From Micromonosporaceae bacterium (GTDB lineage: Bacteria > Actinomycetota > Actinomycetes > Mycobacteriales > Micromonosporaceae), in the NCBI GenBank assembly GCA_020027875.1, contig JAHRHA010000004.1:1-64000 (forward strand): DNA of 64,000 nucleotides, written 5' to 3'. Shown here one piece after another: positions 9,266 through 19,433 of this stretch; within the stretch, counting starts at the first letter, position 1; every line of letters starts with the position of its first letter. A model generated the notes under the pieces. The model saw only the letters and a list, made by a program, of their open reading frames with translations. It ran no database searches and had not been told where the DNA came from. The position numbers were made by a program, and so were the translations under genes.

Positions 9266-9645
9266 TTCTGCGCTGCTTTAGGTCGCTCCTGCATCAGGAT
9301 GATGTGGTGGCCGTCAGGGTCGGTGCACCCTGCCATCCACAGCTCGGCGGTGCCGTCACGGTGCACGACGTGCGGCTGGTCGGCGAAGACAACGCCGAGT
9401 CCCGTCAGCCTCGCCACTTCGCCCTCGATCTCGTTGACACGGAAATAGAGGACGCACCGGCTGGTGAACTCGGGCGACGTCGGCACGCCGAGGTAGAGCC
9501 GCACATCGCCGCTGGCGAAGAAGGCCATCGGCTGGCCCGTCACGGTGAACAAGTGCGGGATGCCCAGCACATCGCGGTAGAACTCCACTGACCGGTCGAC
9601 GTCGGTGACGCTTATGTGAATCTGACCCACTGGTCCAAGTGCCAT
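9262..9645 (-). CDS. VOC-family (glyoxalase/bleomycin-resistance fold) protein
   Basis: The 127-residue protein has the vicinal oxygen chelate fold: IHISVTDVDRSVEFYRDVLGI at the start and ADPDGHHIILMQ-like end. Candidate metal residues are His near 9, His or Gln in the middle and Glu near 105 (AELWMAGC). Substrate is unknown; dioxygenases, glyoxalase I and resistance proteins share this fold. The start follows AGGAGGAG. A divergent MarR gene with a shared start region suggests local control. Confidence 0.82.
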   Translation of the reverse strand: MALGPVGQIHISVTDVDRSVEFYRDVLGIPHLFTVTGQPMAFFASGDVRLYLGVPTSPEFTSRCVLYFRVNEIEGEVARLTGLGVVFADQPHVVHRDGTAELWMAGCTDPDGHHIILMQERPKAAQN

Positions 9646-9658
9646 GGCTCCTCCTATG

Positions 9659-9691
9659 CTTCACCTTAGCGAAAGGTTAGCCATGGTGAAG
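9659..9691. promoter_or_regulatory. Candidate MarR operator between VOC and MarR genes
   Basis: CTTCACC (9659-9665) and GGTGAAG (9685-9691) form an inverted repeat around TTAGCGAAAGGTTAGCC. It covers the start of the MarR gene and lies just upstream of the VOC gene, a usual place for MarR autoregulation. No binding data exist. Confidence 0.4.
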
Positions 9692-10168
9692 AATAGCGGT
9701 CAACTCCCTCCACTCCCCCGCGGCCTCCCGGCCGACGCCCGGCATCAGACAGCCAACGCGCTGCACTCGGTCGCGCTCAGGCTGCTGCGCCGTGCCCGTT
9801 CCGCTGACGTGAGGATGGATCTGGACGGGCCGCGTGCCTCGGCGCTGTCAGTTCTGGTCTTCAGCGGCCCGCTGCCGATCGGCCGCCTGGCCGCCGTCGA
9901 GCAGGTTTCCGCGCCCGCCATCACCAAGACCGTGAGCGCACTCGAGGCCGATGGATTGGTCGACCGGGTCCGTTCGGATACCGACCGTCGAGTGGTCGTC
10001 GTCCTCGCGACGCCGAAAGGGCGTGCCCTGCTGGAACGGGGAAGGGCGGCCCGCGTGCGGGTCATCGCGGCCCTTCTCGATGACCTGGCCGAGCGCGACC
10101 GTCAGACGCTCGACCGCGCGGCGCAGATTGTCGCCGCAAGGCTGCGCCGGCACGAGGTCAGACGCTGA
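9683..10168 (+). CDS. MarR-family transcriptional regulator
   Basis: The 161-residue protein has the MarR winged helix: ASALSVLVFSGPLPIGRLAAVEQVSAPAITKTVSALEADGLVDRV is recognition helix and leads into the wing SDTDRRVVVVLATPKG. Flanking helices form the dimer interface. ATG 9683 follows AAAGG; the longer start at 9644 would overlap the start codon of the divergent VOC gene and is less likely. It probably controls the VOC gene and itself. It converges on a decayed ABC permease. Confidence 0.85.
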   Translation: MVKNSGQLPPLPRGLPADARHQTANALHSVALRLLRRARSADVRMDLDGPRASALSVLVFSGPLPIGRLAAVEQVSAPAITKTVSALEADGLVDRVRSDTDRRVVVVLATPKGRALLERGRAARVRVIAALLDDLAERDRQTLDRAAQIVAARLRRHEVRR

Positions 10169-10175
10169 TCGCGAT

Positions 10176-10720
10176 TCAGCGGAATCGGCGCCCCTCGTCG
10201 CGCCTGTACGCCCACGCGGCGAGGCCCGCCATCGCGACGGTCCACACGACGAGCATCGCGATGGCCGTCCGGTTCACCGTGAACTCCCCCACCGTCGCCC
10301 ACATCAGCTCCACGGCGCCGCGCGTGCGCAGGTATGGGGCGATCACCTCGACCCAACCAGGCGCCTGGCCGGGCGCGGAGAGGAGGCCGCCGCCGAACGC
10401 CAGCGGGAAGAACACCAGTTGTGCCACGGCGAGTGCTGCCTTAATGGGCAGCGCGTAGCCGATCGCCAGACCCATCAGCGTGAACGGTATCGCTGTGGCG
10501 AGGACGGTGCCCGCTGCCAACGCGAGCCGCAGCGGCGTCGTCGTGGCCGATGTCGCCACCGCCGCGATCAGCACGACTGGCAGCAGCGAGGCAAACGTCA
10601 TCACGAGGCCGGCCAGAATGCGGCCCGCGAAACGTCGGCCCGGTCCGGCCGGCAGCGTCCGGGTAAACGGATCCCAGGGTTGGCCGCGGTCCTCGGAGAC
10701 CCCTACCCCGTACGAGTAGC
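10176..10720 (-). pseudogene. ABC-2 type permease remnant (N-terminus lost)
   Basis: The open frame encodes the C-terminal half of a drug-export type ABC-2 permease: PWDPFTRTLPAGPGRRF, then four to five hydrophobic helices and FFPLAFGGGLLSAPGQAPGW, the usual conserved segment, ending in AYRRDEGRRFR. It can be read upstream to about 10720 without a start codon, and then runs out at the point where the ATPase remnant ends in another frame. About 100 N-terminal residues are missing. A deletion joining ATPase and permease genes explains this best. Confidence 0.75.
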
Positions 10721-10888
10721 GCGACGCAGCCCGACGAGCACGTTCAGCAGCGTCGTCTTGCCCGCGCCGTTGGGCCCCAGCAGCCCCACGACCTCGCCAG
10801 CGCGGACGCCAATGCTGACCCCGTCACGGGCGAGTACGTTGCCGAAGCGGCGGGTCGCCTCGACCGTACGAGCGAGAATGTCGGTCAT
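10703..10888 (-). pseudogene. ABC transporter ATPase remnant (first 61 residues only)
   Basis: The fragment begins normally with an ATG overlapping the stop of the HTH gene (ATGA), keeps the A-loop region and Walker A ([12 protein letters not shown]), and stops after GLRRATRTG. Signature, Walker B and about 240 residues are absent. It directly abuts the permease remnant in a different frame. The product could not hydrolyse ATP. Confidence 0.8.
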
Positions 10889-11211
10889 TGCCTCTCCTCA
10901 GGGGTGTCGCGGACGTCCAGGAGGGTGCGGACGGCGGTGGTGTACTCCTCGAACGCCAGCCGGCCGCGACGACTCAGGCAGAGCAGGGTGGCTGGGGTGC
11001 GGCCGCGGTGGGTCTTGATGACCTCGACGTAGCCGGCATCCTCGAGTTTTCGCAGGTGGACGGAGAGGTTGCCGGCTGTCATGCCGAGGATCTCCTGCAG
11101 TCGGGGAAACGCGAGCCGGTCGCCGTCGCGAAGAGTCGAGAGCGCGGCAACGACCCGCAGTCGCGCCTGGGCATGAATCACGGGGTCGAGTTCGGGCGGT
11201 TCCTGGGTCAC
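10885..11211 (-). CDS. Winged-helix transcriptional regulator (MarR/ArsR-like)
   Basis: This 108-residue protein is a compact winged-helix regulator: [18 protein letters not shown], helix-turn-helix [27 protein letters not shown] and wing [15 protein letters not shown]. The GTG start overlaps the stop of the upstream membrane protein (GTGA), and its own stop overlaps the ATPase remnant. This gene order (membrane protein, regulator, ABC ATPase, ABC permease) is typical of efflux operons; here the pump is broken while the regulator remains intact. Confidence 0.85.
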   Translation of the reverse strand: MTQEPPELDPVIHAQARLRVVAALSTLRDGDRLAFPRLQEILGMTAGNLSVHLRKLEDAGYVEVIKTHRGRTPATLLCLSRRGRLAFEEYTTAVRTLLDVRDTPEERQ

Positions 11212-11867
11212 GAGCTGCGTCCCAGCCGGAGCCAGCCGATAAGCCCAGCGGCGAGCAGGCCGCCGCCGCCGGCAACGGCAATGACCAGTGAGTGCCAACC
11301 GGGGCCGGCGATGACTCCCGCGATGTTGACCAGACCGATCCAGCAGCCGAGTACGAACAGCTCGCGCGCCCCCCAGATGGCGGCGCCGGCTATGTAGAGC
11401 ACGGCCACCAGTCCGACCGACAGTGCGGCCCACATCAGCCCAACCTGCGGTTCGGGAAGAAAGTCGCTGAGGTATCCCGCGATCACCCCAACGCCGGCAA
11501 ACCCCAGGAACCAGGCGAGGCCGTACATCAGTCCCTTGGTTGAGGACGCCCCACTGACGTGGCGGCCGGCACGGGCTCCCGCGAAGCCAGAGATGAGGAA
11601 GGCGGCGATCATAAGCGTGAAGAGCGTGGCCAATGGCAGCCAGCCTGGAATGTTCCAGAGCACCCGCTCGCCGGGGCCGTGGCGCAGATACAGGAGCCCG
11701 AACCCGACCAGCCAAGCAATGCCCCATGGCCAAAAGATCAGTCGAGGATCGGGGCTAAGGCTGCGTTCCGTGGCCGCCCGTTGCTCGCGGATCAGCCGTA
11801 GCGACTCTTCAGCGTCCGTCGGCGCGGCGTCGTCGGCATCGCTCGGCGTACTCATGTTGTCGGCCAT
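11208..11867 (-). CDS. Multi-pass membrane protein of the regulator operon
   Basis: The 219-residue protein has an acidic N-terminus containing a short helix (EESLRLIREQRAATE) and about six membrane helices from residue 45 on. I do not know its function. Similar proteins often precede small winged-helix regulators in actinobacteria, perhaps as sensors. The ATG at 11867 follows AGGAAGGTGGG; an internal Met five residues later is possible. Confidence 0.75.
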   Translation of the reverse strand: MADNMSTPSDADDAAPTDAEESLRLIREQRAATERSLSPDPRLIFWPWGIAWLVGFGLLYLRHGPGERVLWNIPGWLPLATLFTLMIAAFLISGFAGARAGRHVSGASSTKGLMYGLAWFLGFAGVGVIAGYLSDFLPEPQVGLMWAALSVGLVAVLYIAGAAIWGARELFVLGCWIGLVNIAGVIAGPGWHSLVIAVAGGGGLLAAGLIGWLRLGRSS

Positions 11868-11894
11868 GTGCCCACCTTCCTCGGCAATCGCAAA

Positions 11895-11921
11895 CTACTT
11901 TACAGCACAAATCCAAAGTAG
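11895..11921. promoter_or_regulatory. Candidate operator of the winged-helix regulator
   Basis: CTACTTT (11895-11901) and AAAGTAG (11915-11921) form an inverted repeat with 13 bases between, in an unusually AT-rich 50-base patch just upstream of the membrane protein gene. The spacing suits a dimer on one DNA face. It is the obvious place for promoter and operator of this operon. Confidence 0.45.
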
Positions 11922-11966
11922 TCTACAGTTCAAAGCTCACCGCGAGCCCGGTTCGCCACTCAGGTC

Positions 11967-12024
11967 GATCATGAGTTGACCGTCGTGAAAAGGCGTCGAT
12001 CATGACCTCCAGGTCATGATCGAC
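11967..12024 (+). repeat. Type B palindromic element, copy 1
   Basis: The core at 11995-12024 is a perfect palindrome with 14-base arms (GTCGATCATGACCT) around CC. Ahead of it is a conserved flank, GATCATGA then CCGTCGTGAAA, which is also found beside the other two copies and gives the element a direction. It lies just after the helD stop codon. Confidence 0.85.
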
Positions 12025-12042
12025 ACGAGGGCTTGGCGGCGG

Positions 12043-14109
12043 CTAGGTGAGGGCGGGCGGCAGCGGACGGGCGTGCAGGACGGCCAGCCGCGACACGGCG
12101 CGGGTGAGCACGACGTAGAGCCGGTGCAGGCCGCGGGGCTCGGACTCGACGATCTGCGCTGGCTCCACGACGACCACGTGGTCGTACTCCAGACCCTTCG
12201 CCAGGGACGCGGGCAGCACGGTGACCCGGGAGTCCGCCTCCGGCGAGGCCACGTCGACCCCGGCCCCCCGCAGAGCGAGGGCCAGTCGGTCCGCCGCCGC
12301 ATCGGCCGCGATGACGGCGACCGACCCCTCCTGTTCGAGTGCCGCCAGTACCTCGGCGACTGTCGCCGAGTCCAGATCGGAGACCGGCCGGATCTCGAGC
12401 CAACCGTCGCGGCGCAGCGACACGGCCTCCGGCACGGCGACCCCGAGCGCAGGCAGTAGCCGATTCGCCAGCGCCAGGACCACCTCGGGAACACGGAAAC
12501 CCGTGGTGAGCGGCACCACGCGCGCATCCGGTTTGCCGAGATGGGCCAGCGTTGCCTCCCAGTCACGGGCAGCCCAGGGGGCGGTGCCCTGAGCGAGATC
12601 ACCGAGCAGCGTCAGCGAGCCGTGCTCGCACCGTCGCGCGATCGCCCGGCACTGCATCGGCGAGAGGTCCTGCGCCTCGTCCACGACGACATGACCGAAA
12701 CTAGGTAGCCGATCGATCGCGCCGGCCGCCTCATCGATGAGCACGGCATCCGCCGCCGACCATGTGGCCGTCTTGGCCGTCCGAGGTGGACGGTTCCATC
12801 GCAGCGTCGCCTGTTCCTCGGGAGTGAGGAGGCCCTCCGCCGCCTCGGCCAGGACCGACGCATCCGATAGCAGCGAAAAGACAAGTTGCACTGCCGATAC
12901 CTCGGGCCACGCGTGATCCAGGAACGCCCGGACCTGCTCGTGGCGGCCCATCCGGCGCAGCCAGGCCTCCGATGGGGACTCGCCCCGCCGTGCCTCGGCC
13001 TGACGCTGCAGCAGCGCGACCGTACGCGCCCGCACCCGGTCCCGGCCGATGGCGTGGGGCGGATGCTCCCGGCGGACGTCGTCGACGATTCGGCGCAGCG
13101 CCTCCTCGGAGATCCGCCAGCGCCAGGCGCCATCCGACACGAGCAGGCCATCGGACGGCCGCCGGATGAGCCGCGCCAACGCCTTCGCGACGACTGCGGC
13201 CAGGCGTGCGTCCTGCTTGAGCGTCGCGACCTCGGTCGAGTCGTCTCCGCGCACCGCGACCCTGGCGAGGAGGTCGTCCACCGATGACTGTTCGACCTCG
13301 ACCTCGCCGAGCGCCGGCAGGACGGCGGAGATGTAGTGCAGGAACGCCCGGTTCGGCCCGATGACCAGGACGCCAGAGCGGCGCAGGCGCTCCCGGTGCT
13401 GGTAGAGCAGGTACGCGGCTCGGTGCAGGCCCACCGCGGTCTTGCCTGTGCCCGGTGCACCCTGAACGCAGATGGTCTCGTCGAGGTCAGCCCGGACCAG
13501 TTCGTCCTGGTCGGGCTGGATCGTGGCGACGATGTCACGCATGGGCCCGACGCGAGGGCGTTCGATCTCCGCCGTCAGGATCTTCGACGCGGTGCCGAGC
13601 TCTTCGCCGCGATCGAGGTGCTCGTCCTCGAAGCCGGTCAGCTGCCCCGCCTGGAAGCCGAAGCGGCGCCGGACGGCGACGCCCTGCGGGTCGCGGGCAC
13701 TAGCCTGGTAGAACCTCCGCGACACCGGCGCCCGCCAATCCAGCACCATCGGTTCCCCGGCATCATCGGTGACGTGTCGCCGGCCGATGTGGTACAGATG
13801 GCCGCTGTGCTCCTCGGCGGCGGACGACTCGCCGAACGTCAAGCGCCCAAAGAAGAGTGGGGTCCTGGGGTCATCGGACAGCTCGGCGATACGGCGCGAC
13901 AGCGTCCGCCCGAGCGTCTCGGCGCTGTAGGCGTCGCCAGCCACCGTGTCACCGGTGTTGAACAGGTACTGAACCCGCTCCCGCATGCGGCCTAACGCCT
14001 CGCGCGAGCTGACGAGATGTCTCCGCTCGGCCGCTATATCAGCGGCGAGCTGCTCGGGTTCTGATATGTCGGCGGAGGTTCGGGGGGACGTCGTAGTGGG
14101 CAGGGTCAT
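12043..14109 (-). CDS. helD: HelD-like superfamily 1 helicase / RNA polymerase recycling factor
   Basis: The 688-residue protein has an N-terminal helical arm (LAADIAAERRHLVSSREALGRMRERV), Walker A GAPGTGKT near residue 217, Walker B VVVDEAQDL near 475, and C-terminal motifs TTGFRVPE and GLEYDHVVVVEP of UvrD-type ATPases. No 2B insertion of a true DNA helicase is obvious, and the arm and length fit HelD, which removes stalled RNA polymerase from DNA. Some actinobacterial HelD proteins protect against rifamycins; whether this one does is open. ATG 14109 follows GGAG. Oppositely oriented type B elements flank the gene. Confidence 0.85.
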   Translation of the reverse strand: MTLPTTTSPRTSADISEPEQLAADIAAERRHLVSSREALGRMRERVQYLFNTGDTVAGDAYSAETLGRTLSRRIAELSDDPRTPLFFGRLTFGESSAAEEHSGHLYHIGRRHVTDDAGEPMVLDWRAPVSRRFYQASARDPQGVAVRRRFGFQAGQLTGFEDEHLDRGEELGTASKILTAEIERPRVGPMRDIVATIQPDQDELVRADLDETICVQGAPGTGKTAVGLHRAAYLLYQHRERLRRSGVLVIGPNRAFLHYISAVLPALGEVEVEQSSVDDLLARVAVRGDDSTEVATLKQDARLAAVVAKALARLIRRPSDGLLVSDGAWRWRISEEALRRIVDDVRREHPPHAIGRDRVRARTVALLQRQAEARRGESPSEAWLRRMGRHEQVRAFLDHAWPEVSAVQLVFSLLSDASVLAEAAEGLLTPEEQATLRWNRPPRTAKTATWSAADAVLIDEAAGAIDRLPSFGHVVVDEAQDLSPMQCRAIARRCEHGSLTLLGDLAQGTAPWAARDWEATLAHLGKPDARVVPLTTGFRVPEVVLALANRLLPALGVAVPEAVSLRRDGWLEIRPVSDLDSATVAEVLAALEQEGSVAVIAADAAADRLALALRGAGVDVASPEADSRVTVLPASLAKGLEYDHVVVVEPAQIVESEPRGLHRLYVVLTRAVSRLAVLHARPLPPALT

Positions 14110-15400
<1,291 letters not shown>

Positions 15401-15408
15401 GTGAGCCG

Positions 15409-16593
15409 TCAGGCGGTGTCGGGGTTGAGCAACGCAGTGGCCACGTCCGAGCACACCTTGCCCGTGTGCGCGAGCAGTTCGGCGTCCGACTTGCCCTGGC
15501 TGGGATAGCGCTGCATTACCGCCATGATCCAGGTGTCGCCGATGGCCATGCAGTTGGTGTGGTAGGTGCCGTCCTCTTTCCAGACGTCCCACCCATTCTT
15601 CATCGCGACCTGGGATTGTTGCGCCGCCGGCAGGGCCTTGCTGATGCCGAAGTCGCCCAGGCCGCGGACCTTGCGCATCATGTCGAGCAGCCACGGCGTC
15701 CACTTCGTTCCGGCCGCGGTTCCGCTGGCGATGCAGTCACCCATGCGCACGGCGTCGCTGGCCGACAGCTTTGTGTAGCCCCATCCGAATCCGGTCGAGG
15801 GGGCTTTGGAGTCGGTCAAACTGCACGTACTGATCAGCCGCCCGATCGACTTGGACCTGCCAACCTGGTTGTACGCCCATTCCGCGGCGCTGTTGTCGCT
15901 GTCACGGATCATGCTTTCCAGCCTCTTAAGGCTCGATGCGCTGGGGGTCGCATCGTTTGTGTCCGTGTCAGCGAGGCGAAGGAAGTCCGAGGCCAGCCAG
16001 GCCTTGATCATCGAAGCGGTCTCACTGGATGCGTTCATGTTGGCGGAGCCGGCGATCTCGCCCGTGCGGCGGTCCATGAGCGCCCAGCTGAGGAAACCCT
16101 TGGTGTTCATCCCGGCGGCGGTGACCTCCGCGGATCGGAACGGGAGTGGCTCTGGCTTCGGTGTGGGCGTGATGCTCGGAGAGCCGTCTCCTGATCCGAT
16201 CGCCGCGCCCGTCGGCGCAAATGGTGATCCAGGCACGAACCGAAGACCTGCGCCTACCGCAACGAGACCCAGGACAAGAACGGCGACCGTCCACAGCGGC
16301 ACCCGCCGCCGCCGGCCGTGGCTGCGGATGGGATGGGACTGCCCGCCGAGCGCTGGTGGCTCGAGGTGTGGGCCGGCCGGGCCAGGGTGGCGCGGAGCGC
16401 GCGCCGGTCCGTACCCGGGCGGCTCGGGACGCGCGTCGCGCCCGCGTCGCGCGTCCTGGAGCATCCGGTCATGGTCATATCCGTTATTCCGCTTACGTCC
16501 CGAGGGTGCCGAGGGTGCCGAGCTTGGAGCGCCCGGTCGCGTGCGGCCTTCGCCGCGCGGGGGCACGGGGGACCAGAGGTCATCGGTCGGCAA
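15409..16593 (-). CDS. Membrane-anchored class A beta-lactamase-like serine hydrolase
   Basis: The 394-residue protein has a long Pro/Arg-rich cytoplasmic N-terminus, one membrane helix (about residues 99-119), then an external penicillin-recognising domain. The three active-site motifs are visible: SxxK as Ser194-Met-Ile-Lys197, SDN at 232-234 and K332-Asn-Gly in place of KTG. That replaces the usual hydroxyl residue by Asn. Two Cys near 253 and 280 could pair. It may be a wall hydrolase or an inactive binder; beta-lactam hydrolysis cannot be claimed. The start is a TTG; Met44 at 16464 is an alternative. Confidence 0.75.
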   Translation of the reverse strand: MPTDDLWSPVPPRGEGRTRPGAPSSAPSAPSGRKRNNGYDHDRMLQDARRGRDARPEPPGYGPARAPRHPGPAGPHLEPPALGGQSHPIRSHGRRRRVPLWTVAVLVLGLVAVGAGLRFVPGSPFAPTGAAIGSGDGSPSITPTPKPEPLPFRSAEVTAAGMNTKGFLSWALMDRRTGEIAGSANMNASSETASMIKAWLASDFLRLADTDTNDATPSASSLKRLESMIRDSDNSAAEWAYNQVGRSKSIGRLISTCSLTDSKAPSTGFGWGYTKLSASDAVRMGDCIASGTAAGTKWTPWLLDMMRKVRGLGDFGISKALPAAQQSQVAMKNGWDVWKEDGTYHTNCMAIGDTWIMAVMQRYPSQGKSDAELLAHTGKVCSDVATALLNPDTA

Positions 16594-16732
16594 CGTCTAC
16601 CTCGCGGGGGGGAGCGCGTGAGATGAGCACGTGGGCGGGGGGACATGGGCGCGTGGGGAGACGTGCCCGCGGCCGATGGTATCGGGTTTGGGCACGGGTG
16701 CGGAGTCTAGGTGAGCTGACCCACCCGCGGTT

Positions 16733-16772
16733 TGTTACACCGTCTTGCCGTGTCGGCAGCAACCTGTAACAC
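16733..16772 (+). promoter_or_regulatory. Candidate leaderless promoter and operator of the paa operon
   Basis: TGTTACA (16733-16739) and TGTAACA (16765-16771) form an exact inverted repeat 25 bases apart. Between and over them lie TTGCCG (16745-16750) and TAACAC (16767-16772) with a 16-base spacer, which would start transcription at or next to the GTG at 16780. A repressor of the TetR or GntR class could bind; phenylacetyl-CoA is the usual inducer in this pathway. Confidence 0.4.
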
Positions 16773-16779
16773 TTGCGGT

Positions 16780-17889
16780 GTGTACGGCAACGATTTCGGC
16801 GTGTCCGAGAGCCTCCTCGACCAGGTGGATGAGGCGGAGCGAGCCCTCGTCGCGGCCGCCCAGCGGCGCACGGGCGCTGGTGATACGACCGATCAGGGCG
16901 GTTCGGCGAGCAGCGGCGTGGATCTGCAGGCCTACTTCGACGCTGTCATAGGTGCGGACCAGAAGATCGAACCACGCGACTGGATGCCAGACTCGTACCG
17001 CAAGACGTTGATCCGGCAGATCGCCCAACACGCCCACTCCGAGATCATCGGTATGCAGCCAGAGGGCAACTGGATCACCCGGGCTCCGTCGCTCAAGCGC
17101 AAGGCGATCCTGCTCGCGAAGGTGCAGGACGAGGCCGGGCACGGGCTCTACCTGTACGCCGCGGCGGAGACCCTGGGCATTTCGCGGGACGAGCTGGTGC
17201 AGATGCTGCTCGACGGCCGCCAGAAGTACTCGTCGATCTTCAACTATCCGACGCTGACCTGGGCGGACATCGGTGCCATTGGATGGCTTGTCGATGGTGC
17301 CGCGATCGTGAACCAGGTGCCGCTATGCCGGTGTTCGTACGGTCCGTATGCCCGGGCGATGATCCGCATCTGTAAGGAGGAGTCGTTCCACCAGCGGCAG
17401 GGATACGAGATCCTGCATACCCTCGCGCACGGAACGCCGGAGCAGAAGGCCATGGCGCAGGACGCGGTGAACCGGTGGTGGTACCCGTCGTTGGCGATGT
17501 TTGGTCCGCCCGACGTGGCGTCGACCCACTCGGAACAGTCCATGGCCTGGGGCATCAAACGATTCAGCAACGACGACCTGCGGCAGCGCTTCGTGGACAT
17601 GTGCGTCGGTCAGGCGGAGGTGCTGACGCTGACGCTGCCGGACGAGGCACTGCGGTGGAATGAGGAACGAGGACATCACGACTACACCCAGCCGGACTAC
17701 GACGAGTTGATGCGCGTCATCAAGGGCGACGGGCCGTGCAACCGGCAGCGGACAGCGCATCGCCGCCGGGCGCAGTCCGAGGGAGCCTGGGTACGCGAGG
17801 CGGCCGCAGCGTATGCGGCCAAGGCCCAGGCCCGAGCCACCCAGGACGAGCAGACGCCCGAGGACGCTGTGGCAGGGGTGTCCACATGA
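16780..17889 (+). CDS. paaA: Phenylacetyl-CoA epoxidase catalytic subunit PaaA
   Basis: PaaA is the di-iron oxygenase subunit that converts phenylacetyl-CoA to ring-1,2-epoxyphenylacetyl-CoA. The 369-residue protein carries the ligand motifs Glu118-Ala-Gly-His121 and Glu201-Ser-Phe-His204, and the family segments [20 protein letters not shown] and GMQPEGNW. It is longer than E. coli PaaA (about 310) because of an N-terminal ~45 residues and a C-terminal Ala-rich tail. I chose GTG 16780 (VYGNDFG) because no good site precedes the ATG-like codons upstream and a promoter box fits a leaderless start. First gene of a five-gene overlapping operon. Confidence 0.92.
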   Translation: MYGNDFGVSESLLDQVDEAERALVAAAQRRTGAGDTTDQGGSASSGVDLQAYFDAVIGADQKIEPRDWMPDSYRKTLIRQIAQHAHSEIIGMQPEGNWITRAPSLKRKAILLAKVQDEAGHGLYLYAAAETLGISRDELVQMLLDGRQKYSSIFNYPTLTWADIGAIGWLVDGAAIVNQVPLCRCSYGPYARAMIRICKEESFHQRQGYEILHTLAHGTPEQKAMAQDAVNRWWYPSLAMFGPPDVASTHSEQSMAWGIKRFSNDDLRQRFVDMCVGQAEVLTLTLPDEALRWNEERGHHDYTQPDYDELMRVIKGDGPCNRQRTAHRRRAQSEGAWVREAAAAYAAKAQARATQDEQTPEDAVAGVST

Positions 17890-18167
17890 ACGGGTGGACT
17901 CTCTGGGAGGTATTCGTCCGGCCGAGGCGCGGGTTGTCGCACACGCACGTCGGCAGCGTGCACGCACCCGACGCGGTCATCGCTCTGCGTAACGCGCGCG
18001 ACGTCTACACCCGCCGCCAGGAGGGCGTGTCAATCTGGGTCGTGGCAGCGACAGCCATCACGGCATCGAGCCCGGATGAGAAGGACGCGTTCTTTGATCC
18101 CGCCGCGGACAAGGTGTATAGACATCCCACCTTCTATGAGGTGCCCGAAGGCGTGAAGCACCTATGA
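17886..18167 (+). CDS. paaB: Phenylacetyl-CoA epoxidase subunit PaaB
   Basis: PaaB is the small structural bridge of the epoxidase. The 93-residue protein starts with [27 protein letters not shown], the usual signature, and continues with [21 protein letters not shown]. Its ATG overlaps the paaA stop and its stop overlaps the paaC start (both ATGA). Confidence 0.92.
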   Translation: MNGWTLWEVFVRPRRGLSHTHVGSVHAPDAVIALRNARDVYTRRQEGVSIWVVAATAITASSPDEKDAFFDPAADKVYRHPTFYEVPEGVKHL

Positions 18168-18949
18168 CCGCCGACGTCGCCGATATCGCCGCGTTCGCCC
18201 TTCGAGTGGGAGACGACGCTCTCATCGCGGCGCAGCGGCTGGGCGAGTGGTCGGCGCGCGCGCCCGAGATGGAGGAGGACATCGCCCTATCCAACATCGC
18301 CCTGGACCAGCTGGGCGTGGCACGGATGATGCTCACCTATGTCGGAGAGCTCGCCAGCGGTGACGAGGACTCGTTGGCCTTCCGGCGGGACGACCGGGAA
18401 TTCCGCAACTGCCTACTGGTCGAGCTTCCCAACGCCGGCCCGGCCGCGACCTCAGGCGCGGAGGGCGACTTCGGCATCACGATGGCCAAGCTGCTCTTCC
18501 TCTCGACCTTCCAACGACTGCTGCACGACGGGATGGTCGCCTCGACCGACGAACAGCTGTCGGCGGTCGCGGCCAAGGCGCGCAAGGAATCGGCCTACCA
18601 CGTGGACCACGCGTCACAGTGGACGGTGCGGCTGGGCGACGGGACGGATGAGTCGCATCGGCGGATGCAGGCCGCCGTCGACGACATCTGGCCCTACACC
18701 CACGAGCTCTTCGCCGTCGACGACCTGTCGGTGCGCTTGGACCAAGCCGGTGTCGCGCCCGCGCCGGAGACCATCCGGCCAACATGGCTCGACCTCGTTG
18801 ACGCTGTTCTCGCCGAGGCCACACTGGTGCGGCCGGCAGACGGCTGGGCGCCAGAGGGCGGCCGGTGCGGACGCCACACCGAGCATCTGTCGTACCTGCT
18901 CGCCGAGATGCAAGTCCTGCACCGCGCTCACCCAGGTGCGCAATGGTGA
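18164..18949 (+). CDS. paaC: Phenylacetyl-CoA epoxidase structural subunit PaaC
   Basis: PaaC has a ferritin-like fold related to PaaA but without a working di-iron site, and forms a stable complex with PaaA. The 261-residue protein shows ALRVGDDALIAAQRLGEWSARAPEMEEDIALSNIALDQLG near the N-terminus and KARKESAYHVDHASQWTVRLGDGT in the middle, both typical. The ATG overlaps the paaB stop. Confidence 0.92.
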   Translation: MTADVADIAAFALRVGDDALIAAQRLGEWSARAPEMEEDIALSNIALDQLGVARMMLTYVGELASGDEDSLAFRRDDREFRNCLLVELPNAGPAATSGAEGDFGITMAKLLFLSTFQRLLHDGMVASTDEQLSAVAAKARKESAYHVDHASQWTVRLGDGTDESHRRMQAAVDDIWPYTHELFAVDDLSVRLDQAGVAPAPETIRPTWLDLVDAVLAEATLVRPADGWAPEGGRCGRHTEHLSYLLAEMQVLHRAHPGAQW

Positions 18950-18962
18950 ACGGAGCTCAGCG

Positions 18963-19433
18963 GTGAGTGCCTACGCGGCGGCGGCGTCGGTGGTGGATCC
19001 GGAGATCCGAGCGGTCACCATCGAGGAGCTCGGCATCCTTCGCGATGTCGCCGAGGACCAGACGACAGGACGGGTGACGGTGACGATCACACCCACCTAC
19101 TCCGGCTGCCCGGCCATGGATGTGATCCGCGCGGACATCCGCGCCGCCTTGGACCACGCGGGCTACACAGATGTCGCCGTCGAGACCGTCCTGCGCCCGG
19201 CCTGGTCTACGGATCTCATCAGCCAGCGGGGTCGGGACAAGCTCGCCGCGGCTGGGATCGCCCCGCCGGCGGCGACCCGACCAGGCATTGTGGCATTGCG
19301 GTTGGCAGTGACATGTCCCCGGTGCGGGTCGCCCGACACCGAGGAGATCTCCCGCTTCGGCTCCACGGCCTGCAAGGCGCTGTGGCGTTGCCGCTCGTGC
19401 GCCGAACCCTTCGACCACGTCAAGCCGCTGTGA
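18963..19433 (+). CDS. paaD: PaaD, MIP18/DUF59-type Fe-S assembly protein with zinc ribbon
   Basis: PaaD is thought to help mature an iron-sulfur or iron centre of the epoxidase system. The 156-residue protein has a DUF59 domain (DPEIRAVTIEELGILRDV, TYSGCPAMDVI) and a C-terminal four-Cys zinc ribbon (CPRCGSPDTEE, CKALWRCRSCAEPFDH). GTG 18963 after GGAGCTCAGCG is preferred; GTG 18936 inside paaC is also in frame. Its stop overlaps the paaE GTG. Confidence 0.9.
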   Translation: MSAYAAAASVVDPEIRAVTIEELGILRDVAEDQTTGRVTVTITPTYSGCPAMDVIRADIRAALDHAGYTDVAVETVLRPAWSTDLISQRGRDKLAAAGIAPPAATRPGIVALRLAVTCPRCGSPDTEEISRFGSTACKALWRCRSCAEPFDHVKPL

